From Zantedeschia hybrid cultivar (lineage: Eukaryota > Streptophyta > Magnoliopsida > Alismatales > Araceae), in NCBI GenBank assembly GCA_030544215.1, contig JARZZO010000002.1:26907395-26971394 (forward strand): a DNA stretch of 64,000 nucleotides, written 5' to 3'. Positions within the stretch are counted from its first letter, which is position 1; each line of letters opens with the position of its first letter. The notes under the pieces were generated by a model. That model saw nothing but the letters and a program-made list of their open reading frames with translations. It was not told the origin of the DNA and did not search any database. Made by a program: the position numbers and the translations under genes. Below are positions 54,001 through 60,368 of this stretch, piece by piece.

Positions 54001-56360
54001 ACTCGAGGATGAATTTTCTCCCGCTAGGGGAGAATGACGGGAGTTCGAGACCAGAGGAAGTTTTATTGTGTTCAGAAGCTACCCAAAACTCGTCTGAAGC
54101 ATAGAATAATTTAAGAGGAGTCCATAGGTATTTTATTTGGCCTACTTGGAGTCCGTTTAGCATGTTTTTATTTTTCTGAATTTTAGGTACATTTTCTATT
54201 TATTAGAGATTTTTAATGCGAATTTTTAGCAATAATTATCTAGTTTGAAGAATTTGAGTCTGTCTTAGAGTTGGGTAGTCAAGTTTGAGTCGAAAGGTCC
54301 CTAAACACTGCATATGGATGTATGATCTCTTTTCTAATTATGGATGAATTTTAATGGGAATTTTGATTAATCCCTGATATTCCTCTCTGCGATGGAGAAG
54401 ACGACCTTACGACGGGGTTGAATCTGTCCTGCGACAGGGCCGGATGAGACGTCCAAGCCGCCGGTGCGACATCGGAGGCCTCCCCACTGTCGGTGCGACG
54501 TCGATAGTCATCAACCCACCCTCTTCTTTCTTTGTCCCCCATCATAGTATGTGTTCATGCAGTCTTTCTTGCACATTTCTTGTGACTAGAATGAATATTG
54601 CAATTGTCTTTCTTCTTAAGGCTTGTTTGATTGGAGGATTGCTTATTCTAATATAGGCAATTCCAGATTGCTTGTACCAGAATAAGGCTTGTTTTGCTTT
54701 GATAACTCTATTCTAGTTCTATCCGGAATAAGCCATTCTGAATAAATAAAAAAAATATAAAATGGTGATAAAAGATATGACATTAATGCTTATTCTTGGT
54801 AGAATAAGTGAATCTAGTATTTTATTTCGAATGACTTATTCCCTCTTATTCTGCTATAAGCGATTCTCACCCAGTATAACAAATTCACTTAAACAAAGTG
54901 TGAATAGGAAGAATAAGGGGGAATAAGCATCTTTTTCCCCCTGTTGTCCAGTCAAAACAGCTTTAAAAAATGATTATCAAATTTGATATATTTTCACGAT
55001 CTTTTGCTCTTTCTTCCCTTTTTGCACGTGTTCTTTTCCTCATGTATGCAGAAAGCAAGATCACCTGTATTGACGTTTATCTAAATGCGATCTATTTTTT
55101 GTCTATGTTCGCTTTCAATAATATTCTTTGACCTTTGAATGATTTTAGACTTGTTTTTAGTGTGGTCTGTAAGATGCTATTCGTTTCTAAAGTGGTGAAT
55201 GGTTATATTTGCTACCCATTCTAGGGTGTATCGTTCTACATTTATTTCAACATTGAATGCAGGTGGAGATACGTCCATTGTTAGTGCTTGGCACCTCCGA
55301 CCATCTCTTATCTGGAAGGATGGCAATTGGGTGGAATGGTCACGCCCTAGAGAAGATACTATGCATCTGCATGAGGTCAGGACTTCATCTACTGAACTTT
55401 GAACATCTGTTCCAATTGGGTCCTTGCACATTGTTTTATTGATTTTTTGTTTTGGATCAGGGTGATACTCCCCAGGAAAAGCGGCATAAGCTGAGTAGAC
55501 TTCAAACAGAAAATGATCATGAAGTCCAGAACATAGATGCTCACAAACTGTCTGCAAATTTCCAGATTGACCCTTCAAGGAAGCCTGAAGAGTCTAGACC
55601 ACTATTATTATCTGAAAATGACAAAGTATTTTCCCTTGGAAAGAATTCAAAGGAGGAGAATAATCCTGACACACTTCAAATAAGACGACCTGGGCAGAAA
55701 GAAGGATCAAGGGTGGTTTTTGGTGTTCCTAAACCTGGGAAGAAAAGAAAGTTTATGGAAGTAAGCAAACATTATGTCACAGGAAAAATAAGTAATGCTA
55801 GTGAAGGGAGTGATGCCACTAAACATGCAAAATATCTGCCCCCACAAGCGTCTTTGGGGTGGAAAAACACTTCGAGGGTTGATCCAAAAGCCAGAAAAGG
55901 AGGTGAACCTAAGCCAAGGGTGATGAGACCTGTAAAACCTCAAAGCACACAAACTAAAAGTGCAGGAGAGAGGGAAGGTTCATTTCTCTCTACTGTGTCT
56001 ACTTCAAATGGCGTAGGAATGAGTCAATGTGCTTTAACTACCACCAGAGTTTCTTCTAGCCATGAAGAAAAATCAGACAAGATCATCCTGGAGACTTCAT
56101 CCTTTACAAAAAATTTGGGAACAGAAGAACGCACAATATCAGAGGCTTCAATGCGATCTGTTCCTGGTGTTCCTCCATCCAAAAGGAAGAACATTTTTGC
56201 CATAGAATCAGATGTTGGAACAAAAGGAAAAATTACATCTGCTTTGGAGAAAACAAAAAATGAACAAAAACACTCAAATCTTGTTGATCATCCTGGAAAA
56301 ACAATTGCCGATGCTACTGAATTGCGGAGATCAAGTCGCAGAATCCAACCAACCTCAAGG
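26451..56360 (+). CDS. G2484-1: Agenet/Tudor-like domain nuclear protein, G2484-1 family
   Basis: Coding exons: 26451-28578, 30295-30710, 30820-31256, 31335-31387, 31468-31575, 31660-33240, 33369-33442, 33691-33802, 34002-34182, 35673-35740, 55263-55375, 55461-56360. All junctions are GT..AG and in phase, summing to 6171 nt = 2057 codons; the Arabidopsis family member is of similar length. The start is ATG 26451 (MDYDGNDFQSQNFQLSGED), which matches the conserved family N-terminus. Layout: acidic Ser/Glu-rich N-half (1-850); a conserved block near 975-1050; two Ala-rich helical regions (about 1312-1394 and 1437-1497); an Agenet/Tudor-like module (about 1597-1760); and a basic tail with FGVPKPGKKRKFMEVSKHYV and RRSSRRIQPTSR. 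Agenet modules generally bind histone tails or partner proteins in chromatin, so a chromatin-associated role is inferred. Family members usually continue past RRIQPTSR, so a short last exon is expected beyond 56360. Confidence 0.93.
28579..30294 (+). other. Intron 2 of gene 2, with L1 relic
   Basis: 1716 bp. It carries the decayed L1 piece listed at 29220-29870. The rest is AT-rich intron sequence. Confidence 0.7.
29220..29870 (+). mobile_element. L1-type LINE relic (RT C-terminal region)
   Basis: Reading on + gives SFRRDLIDDVVVQFVALLGN and WRWKSNGVF, the zone before the RT zinc-binding domain. After a disrupted stretch come VQWLMQEMV and TFAGKDMQ-like pieces. The 36-kb copy has QFRRNLQDEEIQELASLLQL in the same place. 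Several stops and gaps. Confidence 0.6.
30295..30710 (+). CDS. G2484-1: Gene 2 coding exon 2
   Basis: Residues 710-848, in phase from the split Gly codon at the preceding donor. Low-complexity Ser-rich sequence ending GWKPFPIVQSYEPPQ, a conserved family block. Donor GTAAAC. Confidence 0.88.
30820..31256 (+). CDS. G2484-1: Gene 2 coding exon 3
   Basis: Acceptor CTCCTTAG. It starts ADKRCSTASGSRQSNSEALS and ends with the conserved PFTDLQQVQLRAQIFVYGSL. The last codon (ATC, Ile) is split after two bases and completed by the next exon. Confidence 0.9.
31335..31387 (+). CDS. G2484-1: Gene 2 coding exon 4 (53 bp)
   Basis: Acceptor TTGCAG, donor GTTGGT. It encodes QGIPPDEACMISAFGNA, continuing YGSLI-Q; conserved in the family and too short for the ORF track. 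Confidence 0.9.
31468..31575 (+). CDS. G2484-1: Gene 2 coding exon 5
   Basis: Acceptor AAAACAG, donor GTACAT. It encodes DGTRNIWDGIWRVTVERFHS then TPLHSHS. The frame used is not the one opened by the overlapping longer ORF in this area. Confidence 0.88.
31660..33240 (+). CDS. G2484-1: Gene 2 coding exon 6: Pro/Ser-rich and Ala-rich regions
   Basis: Acceptor AATTTCAG, donor GTGTGA. Residues about 1047-1574. It has a Ser/Pro-rich part with SSFMSLPSPLWNVSP and a basic patch KTRKRRKNT. Two long Ala-rich amphipathic stretches follow (32455-32700 and 32830-33010), likely helices or coiled coils. Then comes the conserved GDPLPFTLSDLIDAGPEGYW. Confidence 0.92.
33369..33442 (+). CDS. G2484-1: Gene 2 coding exon 7 (74 bp)
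   Basis: Acceptor ATTCCAG, donor GTATGT. It encodes PDHDRNHTSSNLKDTSIQGG then SLVE, leading into the Agenet module. Confidence 0.88.
33691..33802 (+). CDS. G2484-1: Gene 2 coding exon 8: Agenet part 1
   Basis: Acceptor ATTTCAG, donor GTAATT. VCFDEDSPPRRVWYSAKVVS is the typical first strand pair of an Agenet/Tudor repeat (V-aromatic-D/E followed by WY-A-V). Confidence 0.92.
34002..34182 (+). CDS. G2484-1: Gene 2 coding exon 9: Agenet linker and start of repeat 2
   Basis: Acceptor TTTATAG, donor GTAAGT. It encodes LKEWVSLEGE, the conserved basic FEGTRKRRRAALG and IGDRVDAWICDR. The last codon is split. Confidence 0.92.
34183..35672 (+). other. Intron of gene 2 with L1 endonuclease relic
   Basis: 1490 bp. 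Bases 34830-35260 are an L1 piece, listed separately. The remainder is unremarkable intron. Confidence 0.7.
34830..35260 (+). mobile_element. L1-type LINE relic (endonuclease)
   Basis: Translation on + gives FVSWNIKGVCGREKRWVMKE, a stop, then CKVDALCLQEPKCGDEGVGD and later PWVGGDFNAIS. These are the WNIRG, QE(T/P)K and GGDFN signatures of L1 APE-type endonucleases, broken by stops and frameshifts. Confidence 0.75.
35673..35740 (+). CDS. G2484-1: Gene 2 coding exon 10 (68 bp): Agenet repeat 2
   Basis: Acceptor GCTTCTCAG, donor GTACAT. It encodes WCEGVVTEKGKEDETKLTVC then FS, the central strands of the second Agenet repeat. The repeat is finished only after the 19.5-kb intron. Confidence 0.92.
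36039..36993 (-). mobile_element. L1-type LINE 3' part, antisense, cut by gypsy insertion
   Basis: On the minus strand: FWLDRWCNATPLS, PNGIREWIPQFRRNL, LFSVKSTYSIIADGG, then a clean 186-codon frame (36065-36625) for the RT zinc-binding domain (CCMCGEEDESLDHLFVGCSF, WWLVLHAILWAIWLERN). The 3' end is a T-run at 36038-36049 on + (poly(A)). Coding similarity stops at about 36990, where the gypsy LTR begins, so the gypsy element landed in this LINE. Confidence 0.88.
36994..40252 (+). repeat. Gypsy 5' LTR (about 3.26 kb)
   Basis: It starts TGTTGAACCC and ends CCGCAAACA, four bases before the primer site. U3 contains a stretch packed with GGCCCA motifs (37495-37920) and ACCGGT-containing inverted repeats (38070-38690), then a TATA box at 38696-38703. 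An AT-rich U5-like tail follows. The left end is placed from the break in LINE homology plus the TGTT..AACA symmetry, so it could shift by a few bases. Confidence 0.7.
38696..38703 (+). promoter_or_regulatory. TATA box of the gypsy LTR
   Basis: TATAAATA within GGGCCTATAAATAGGACCCC, at the end of the GGCCCA/ACCGGT-rich U3. The purine-rich sequence that follows would be the RNA start region. Confidence 0.6.
40257..40274 (+). other. Gypsy primer-binding site (tRNA-Arg type)
   Basis: TGGCACGCCCGGTGGGAC lies four bases after the LTR end. This TGGCACGCCC.GTGGGAC sequence is the usual primer site of Tat-group gypsy elements. Confidence 0.8.
40353..44462 (+). pseudogene. Large gypsy gag polyprotein, one in-frame TAG
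   Basis: Two consecutive frames, 40353-41510 and 41532-44462, are in the same reading frame and separated only by TAG at 41508-41510 inside a predicted coil (EEIR*ENQQLKALL). Joined length is about 1370 codons. The N-terminal third is basic and unrecognised. The retrotransposon gag domain (PF03732-type) runs at about 41880-42350 (EHIAHYMSDLGELATEEAYL, FFSTSLTGTAFQWYAKLKP). Two copies of a module with a C-X2-H-X4-H-X4-C knuckle follow (42535-42790 and 43310-43560). The C-terminus has a Lys/Arg-rich stretch (43985-44075). No protease motif is present. The TAG may be a mutation or a read-through site; the otherwise clean frame suggests a fairly young copy. Confidence 0.8.
44463..45120. other. 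Unassigned junction region
   Basis: It lies between the end of gypsy gag and the solo LTR. The right part (about 45000-45115) reads on the minus strand as the continuation of the gene remnant at 47626-48105. The left part has no recognisable content; the 79-codon frame at 44495-44734 has no known domain. The five bases CCCTC at 45116-45120 are the left target duplication of the solo LTR. Confidence 0.5.
45121..47625 (-). repeat. Solo LTR, 2505 bp, minus orientation
   Basis: The ends are TGTAATGG at the left and CCTTACA at the right. Perfect 5-bp target duplications CCCTC lie at 45116-45120 and 47626-47630. A TATA-like box on the minus strand (47158-47165, TATAAATA) and GGCCCA-type motifs between it and the right end place U3 on the right, so it reads leftwards. 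No internal region is present, so recombination between two LTRs left one behind. A 22-bp unit is repeated near 46975-47025 (GCCGCCAAGCCACTGCCGGA). Confidence 0.88.
47626..48105 (-). pseudogene. Unrecognised gene remnant split by the solo LTR
   Basis: On the minus strand an open frame reads HDYMIQMETARIVVPYQPNS, WTDVSFGHVELAISMRLNET, TVWQQPPSPLVYQNPPLKFL and GELYLTWMAGELPSISANMR. Just upstream the same frame continues past one stop (FLVSHNMENTTAFLDGPKVE). At its left end the frame runs into the CCCTC target duplication. If the LTR and one duplication are removed it continues in frame (MELEGNSHYELKAKLTSIQ) into 45115-45060. The composition looks like an ordinary plant protein rather than a transposon ORF, but I cannot name the family. 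It could be a processed pseudogene, a captured gene fragment, or an unknown element's ORF. Confidence 0.5.
48106..49804. other. Intron sequence, nothing firmly recognised
   Basis: Higher GC than plain intron. Short frames occur on both strands (for example 48973-49451 + and 48777-49467 -) without recognisable domains. It may be more of the decayed gene remnant. No repeats with clear ends were found. Confidence 0.4.
49805..49946. repeat. Short tandem repeat that was the target of the three-LTR element
   Basis: Near-copies of TGTGTATTTGCACTCCTTAC, TGGTCTATTGTGT and TGTTCATGCAGTCTTT recur two to three times here. The array resumes after the element at 54545-54590 (TATGTGTTCATGCAGTCTTT). Confidence 0.65.
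49947..50435 (+). repeat. LTR 1 of the tandem element
   Basis: It starts TGATGGGAATCCGAG and ends CCCCCCAACA. It shares with LTR2 and LTR3 the blocks TTTTACTGTGTTCAGAAG, GTCTGTCTTAGAGTTGGGTA, GGTGCGACGTCGGAGGCCTC and a TATATATA box (about 50205). Confidence 0.85.
50440..50451 (+). other. Primer-binding site of the tandem element (first unit)
   Basis: TGGTATCAGAGC, an exact match to the tRNA-Met primer site, four bases after LTR1. The second unit has only TGTATTATAGTC at the matching place (about 53009), so only the first unit could be primed. Confidence 0.88.
50505..51623. mobile_element. Non-autonomous hAT-like element inside the tandem LTR element
   Basis: Flanked by the perfect 8-bp duplication CCGCCGCC (50497-50504 and 51624-51631). 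The ends CTCTGTTATCAAAGGCG and CGCCTCTGACTACATAG are inverted repeats (13 of 17). Comparison with the empty site in the second internal region (around 53065) confirms the insertion. Its interior has subterminal GAGGCGAGGCG/GCCTAGGCG repeats, typical of plant hAT derivatives, and a large expanded CT/TCTCTG stretch (51010-51380). No transposase. Confidence 0.85.
51012..51046. repeat. CT microsatellite
   Basis: A run of CTCTCT of about 35 bases opens a longer array (to 51380). In that array CTCTCTGTCTCTCACC- and CTGCCTTCCCCCGACC-like units repeat. It lies within the hAT-like element. Confidence 0.9.
51751..51848. repeat. TACTGTTCAC hairpin cluster
   Basis: TACTGTTCAC and close variants occur four to five times, directly and inverted. 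51779-51799 is a perfect 10-bp hairpin (TACTGTTCAC A GTGAACAGTA). A decayed version lies in the second internal region at about 53190-53262. Confidence 0.8.
52539..53001 (+). repeat. LTR 2 (central) of the tandem element
   Basis: It starts TAATGGGAATCCGAGACC and ends at about GCCCGCCATA. It is homologous throughout to LTR1 and LTR3 but has lost the exact TG..CA termini, as expected of a copy not needed for a boundary. Confidence 0.8.
53500..53600. repeat. GC-rich duplication in second internal region
   Basis: GTCGCGGGCCACTGCTGGTG occurs twice (about 53511 and 53550), each followed by a run of GCCGTC/GCC triplets. A local duplication not seen in the first unit. Confidence 0.75.
54035..54544 (+). 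repeat. LTR 3 of the tandem element
   Basis: It starts TGACGGGAGTTCGAGACC and ends TTTGTCCCCCATCA, directly followed by the right TAGTA duplication. Same internal blocks as LTR1. Confidence 0.85.
54618..54965. mobile_element. MITE, probably Harbinger/Tourist type
   Basis: The ends AGGCTTGTTTGATTGGAG and CCAGTCAAAACAGCTT form an imperfect inverted repeat, with TAA at both boundaries (54617-54619 and 54964-54966). The interior is rich in GAATAAG/CTTATTC motifs, inverted between halves. No coding capacity. Confidence 0.6.
55263..55375 (+). CDS. G2484-1: Gene 2 coding exon 11: end of Agenet module
   Basis: Acceptor GAATGCAG, donor GTCAGG. It encodes GDTSIVSAWHLRPSLIWKDG then NWVEWSRPRE. The W-LRPSL-W-DG-W signature is the conserved end of this family's second Agenet repeat. 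Confidence 0.92.
55461..56360 (+). CDS. G2484-1: Gene 2 coding exon 12: basic C-terminal region
   Basis: Acceptor TTGGATCAG, donor AAGG|GTAAGG at 56360/56361. 300 codons in phase 0. It starts GDTPQEKRHKLSRLQTEND, with the conserved VVFGVPKPGKKRKFMEVSKH (likely nuclear localisation signal) and RRSSRRIQPTSR at the end. Read-through into the intron gives stop TGA at 56379-56381. Confidence 0.92.
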
Positions 56361-56838
56361 GTAAGGCCCATTAGATTCTGATTCTTCATTATAAGTGTAG
56401 ATGTTTCTAACTCCACCCTAGAAGTTCCTTTGAATGTGATGCTTTGTGGATACTGTACTCCTCTGCTTCTTGGTTGTGATGCATTCTCATTAAAAGTGAA
56501 ATGGTGATATCTTCATATGGTCCTCAGTGTCATTGTAAGCCTTGACCCATCAGTTGGGTTCAGCTAGACACATTGAAGGATTTGTCCTGCCTGATGTCTG
56601 GTCTAGGTAATTTTGGACAAGTGAAGGTCTACCAGAAGTCCAATGCGTCTAGTCAGCAGATGGATGACTGCCTCCTTAGCTGCAAAGTTGAAGCTTATGC
56701 AACTAATTAATGGATCTTCATGTGGTGATACATACTTCGAATAGCAAATATGATGAAAACATCACTTCAACTTTGAAGTTTGAAAAAGTAGAAACCGAGC
56801 TGGAGTTCAGCCATTTCTGTTTTCTAATTCTTGTTCAG

Positions 56839-56934
56839 ACTGAGAGTGGGCTGATTCCAGCTAGGCATGGTCAGGCCTGGCTGGCTTTAGATAGAGGAGG
56901 AGATTCAAGGAGAATCAAAATTAGAAGTAAATGA
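56839..56934 (+). CDS. Candidate terminal exon of gene 2 (weak)
   Basis: A strong pyrimidine tract and TTGTTCAG (to 56838) precede a phase-0 frame of 31 codons (TESGLIPARHGQAWLALDRG then KIRSK) ending TGA 56932-56934. The family normally continues with a LLEGLQ-type tail, which this is not, so the true last exon may be elsewhere or lost. Confidence 0.3.
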   Translation, partial: TESGLIPARHGQAWLALDRGGDSRRIKIRSK

Positions 56935-57870
56935 GTAGAAGTGTGTATTTGCAATAATGGGAACGTAGCAGCAGGTATCATTTGATGCTCTGTGGATAGC
57001 CGGAGCTGACAGGCTTTGGCAGCCGTAAGCTGCTGTAATGAGCATTGGCAATGTACAGCTTTATATTCACAAGCATGGTAGGGAGCCTGAGGGTTGGGTT
57101 GTTAATACCTGTGTAAAAAGGGATTAGTTATGAGTTGCCTACTAGTTAAAAATAAGTGGATGAGAACTTTAAAAAGTTTAATTACAAAATGACCCTTTAA
57201 TTAAAATTTATGTTCAGTCATTACTAAAATAGGAACTGCATGCACGTCCCCCCCCCCAAAAAAAAGGAATTGCATGTAAATCCTCATTGATTGACCTTAT
57301 GTCTTACAACCACAAAAGCATTTTTATATCTATAAATATGAATAATTTATCAATATTTACTAATTAGTTTGATGAAATGACGGGTCTAAGGCTCTTTGGC
57401 ATCTATTCTTGGAAGTTCCTACTCCTTATTTTAGGAATTAAAAAGGCATGCTTCATTGTCCATTCTTAGAAGGAAAATGTCATTTGGCTATCATTCTCAT
57501 AAGGCCTTTTTTATGGAAGCCTTCTAAATATGAGATCGCAACTTTGAATGCATTCCCATTCTAATTGGACTGACCATCTTCATGCTTGTAATGTTTTTTC
57601 AGAAAGAATACCAGAGAGATTTAAGTTGGCTCATTCGTGATTTTAAGTGAGAATGACTTTATGGGAATGGATGGCAAAGATGCACAAAAACAATTTGTGA
57701 ATCCTAGGTTAGAGTTGAGTCCAAGTCCACTAGAGTGATTGTTTTACTCGAACCAAAAAGTGTGCAACTTGTTCTTTTTCTTAGTGGTAGTATTTATAGC
57801 TTATAGCCATTGCTTCTCCCTACTGTTCACGTAAAAGATATGACATTGTAAAAACTCAAGAGTGATCATG
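56935..57870. other. 3' flank of gene 2
   Basis: Probable 3' UTR to about 57120, then AT-rich spacer. No gene recognised. Confidence 0.5.
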
Positions 57871-57879
57871 TCCATCATG

Positions 57880-58370
57880 CAACTGTAAAATAAGAAAAAT
57901 TACATCTATATCCCAAGAAAATAATGTAACTGGCCATAATTAAAATGATTTCACTTGAATTCATTCTAGTTCTTTGCTTCTTCTCCTGAAAAACATATTT
58001 TTAATCTTTGTTAGAACTTATGTTGAGATCTCAGTAGGATCATTTACATTCCTACTACCATCCTTCTCTCATCATCGTACTTTATTTATCCTTCCATAAG
58101 AAATATTTCTTTCTAACTTTTACTAAGCAACACATGACCTTTTCATTTTAATTTCATGAGGTAGTTCTTATAATGAAATGGGATGCAATTATTGTAAGGA
58201 CGGAGGAAACACGGGACGGAAAAGTTAACAGAATTGTAACATTTTTCTAATCTACTTAACTTCTAATCAGTTTACATGCTCAGGGATTCCTTTTCTTTTC
58301 TTCTTTTATAATTAATGATATTTAGAAACTATTGGTAGCTAATATTAATATTGAAAATATCTTATCCTTC
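57880..58370 (-). repeat. Diverged fragment of the solo-LTR family
   Basis: It aligns by eye with 45230-45720 in the same order: TATCCCAAGAAAA, CTGAAAAACAT, AGAACTTATGTTGAGATCTC, GGATCATTTACATTCCTAC, ATGCTCAGGGATTC, AATATTGAAAATAT. Orientation as for the solo LTR. It is cut off where the L1 element begins. Confidence 0.55.
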
Positions 58371-60222
58371 AAACCAGTCTCTCGCCATGCCTCCCCCTAC
58401 CTCCGGGGTGAACTGTGTGCCTTTGGGGGCGGGAAGGCGGCACGGGCTCCGGCATCCTCTGGTGCTGACCGCCACAGAGACCGTCCTCCGAAGCCCACCC
58501 GTTGGTCCTCTGCTCCAGATGTCTCCAAAGACAAAGAGGTCATCTGGCTAGGGAATGTTCATCCCCGGTGAAGTGTATCCACTGTGGGGGTTTGGGCCAT
58601 GTCCTCTGTTTCTGCCGGAGGGGGAGAGCAACCTTCGCATAAGTGGTTGCAGGTGTCAGAGGATCCACCCTGATCGCAAGCAGACAGGTACTCCGATGAT
58701 CCTTTGCTGTTCAGCTCCGGTTCTGGAGTTCCTTGCCCCCATGCTACGCCTGCAGAGATGTGTCCGGCTCATCCCCATGGTGGATAAATCGGATTCTCAG
58801 CAAGTGTTGGAGCTGGTTGGCAAAGGGACAAGTACTCAAGGAGGGTGGGAGATCCTGGACCTAGGGGAGTCCTTTTTGGGGGTGTCCCCTTTGGAGCAGT
58901 TAGCTAATGCTCTTGTGGAGCGAGGAGTGGTTGCCGGGGTTTGTTCTACGTGTCGAGTCCTTAGGTGGAATTTGAAGGACAAGACCTTCCCCGACCTGAG
59001 GATGTGCAAGATCAAGGTGAGACTCCTGGGGTCCCTCTAATCCTCTGTGATGGCCTTGGGTTGCAACAAGTCCTTCAGGAGGTGGGATTGTGGGAGGATG
59101 GCTCGGCAACAGTCACTTGCTCCAGCTGTCTCTTCTGTGTTGAAGTCACCTTGCAAGTCTGTAGTAGGCTAGATATCCTTGAGGGCCTCCTGATCCAGTT
59201 GGGGGAGGGGGGAGCTATTTCTGGTGTCTGTTAAGGTTGTGGAGGAGGTGACATCGGTTGCACAGGGTCTGTTAGGGTTTCAGGCAAACGATCGGGAGGA
59301 AGAAGACGATTGGAGAGGGGAGGGGGGTAGTGGCGTATGGAGCAGCGGCTATGCTAAATTCAAATGGCCCGCCCGGGCATGGGTGGTGGGGAGGACCGGT
59401 CCAGCCACCGCCGAACCGGGCGGCTTTGCTGTCGCAGAGCCGGTTGGTGGTCCGGCTCTTACCCGAACTCGACCCGTCCTCTAGGCCCATGACTTAACCA
59501 AACGGTCGGGACCCGATCGTAAACCCGTATCACCCTGTCGTCTTCGTCCGATAGACATGCCTGTCCTGCAAAGCTCACCATGGACCTTGTCTTCTCTGGT
59601 TGTTTGTCTAGGCCTGGCCAGGACACTTCGGCCAGCCCTCAGAAGCAATTTAGATCAAACACCTCCTTCCCAAAACATCGAGAGCCGGAGATCCAGTATG
59701 GCAATGAGACATGGTGCAGGAGAAGAATGAATACCACCAGAGCATCGGTGTCTTGCAGGGGACGCTATGATTGAACCGCAGCCTCTGCCCGCCTTCTGGC
59801 CTGATACTTTAGGTGGTCCAGCTTGGGAGAAAGGACCTGCTACTGACAAGGGGGTTGGAGATGATGAATGCATCAACAATGGATTGTACGATTCCATCCA
59901 TCACAGCTCCAATCTTATTGAGGCTAGGAGGGACTCCCTCGTGGGACTGCCTATCTCTGCGGTGCTTCTGGAGTCTCCTTTGGATGCTTTGCGGTCTGAG
60001 ACAGATGGTAGGGGAAGGGCTCTGACCCTTTATGAGGAGCGCCATGAGCTTGATTCTCTTGACGAAGGGGATATGGAGGGAGGGCTTGATAAGGAGGAGG
60101 TGAAGGAGCTGTGCGAAGTGGTGGAGGGGATTACGGAGCAACACTTTAAGGAGTTGGCTTGCAAGTTGGGTGTTTCCTTGAGGAGCTGGATAAGGAGGTT
60201 AGGTAGGGAGTTTCTAAAATAG
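58370..60222 (+). pseudogene. L1 ORF1 remnant with CCHC zinc knuckle
   Basis: Near 58562-58615 a frame reads VKCIHCGGLGHVLCFCRRG, a perfect C-X2-C-X4-H-X4-C knuckle, usual in plant L1 ORF1 proteins. It is preceded by a basic Pro/Arg-rich piece. Downstream frames (58555-59040, 59224-59484, 59767-60222) are acidic and Gly-rich pieces of the same ORF, interrupted by frameshifts. The last frame ends about 150 bp before the ORF2 start. Confidence 0.65.
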
Positions 60223-60368
60223 AGAAAACTGGATGGTGAAGCTTGCTAGATGGTCCAAAGGTGAGAAGTTAGGTAGAAAAGGAATTCAGGTGAGTGAGGT
60301 GCTTAATGTTGGAGGAGCGGAGGGGGAGAGTGGGGGCAGGGAGGGGGAACTTGAACGTTAGTTTGTTA

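Larger units (their letters stand above)
49947..54544 (+). mobile_element. Non-autonomous LTR retrotransposon in tandem form: LTR-internal-LTR-internal-LTR
   Basis: Three related LTRs (49947-50435, 52539-53001, 54035-54544) alternate with two related internal regions (50436-52538 and 53002-54034). The whole is bracketed by a perfect 5-bp duplication TAGTA (49942-49946 and 54545-54549). The first internal region has a canonical tRNA-Met primer site; both end in a GGAGGAGAA- or AGGGGAGAA-type purine tract. Without its hAT insert the first internal region is about 1 kb, the same as the second. No pol is present. The last codons before each downstream LTR (EDEFF..W-like and a decayed equivalent) resemble the C-terminus of a chromovirus-type gypsy pol, suggesting a deletion derivative of such an element. 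Confidence 0.85.
35741..55262 (+). other. 19.5-kb intron of gene 2, filled with nested transposons
   Basis: It begins GTACAT after TTTTCAG at 35740 and ends AATGCAG at 55262; the codon GG|T (Gly) is split across it. Its content is listed separately: antisense L1, truncated gypsy, gene remnant with solo LTR, three-LTR element with hAT insert, and a MITE. Plain intron sequence remains at about 35741-36038 and 54966-55262. Confidence 0.85.
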
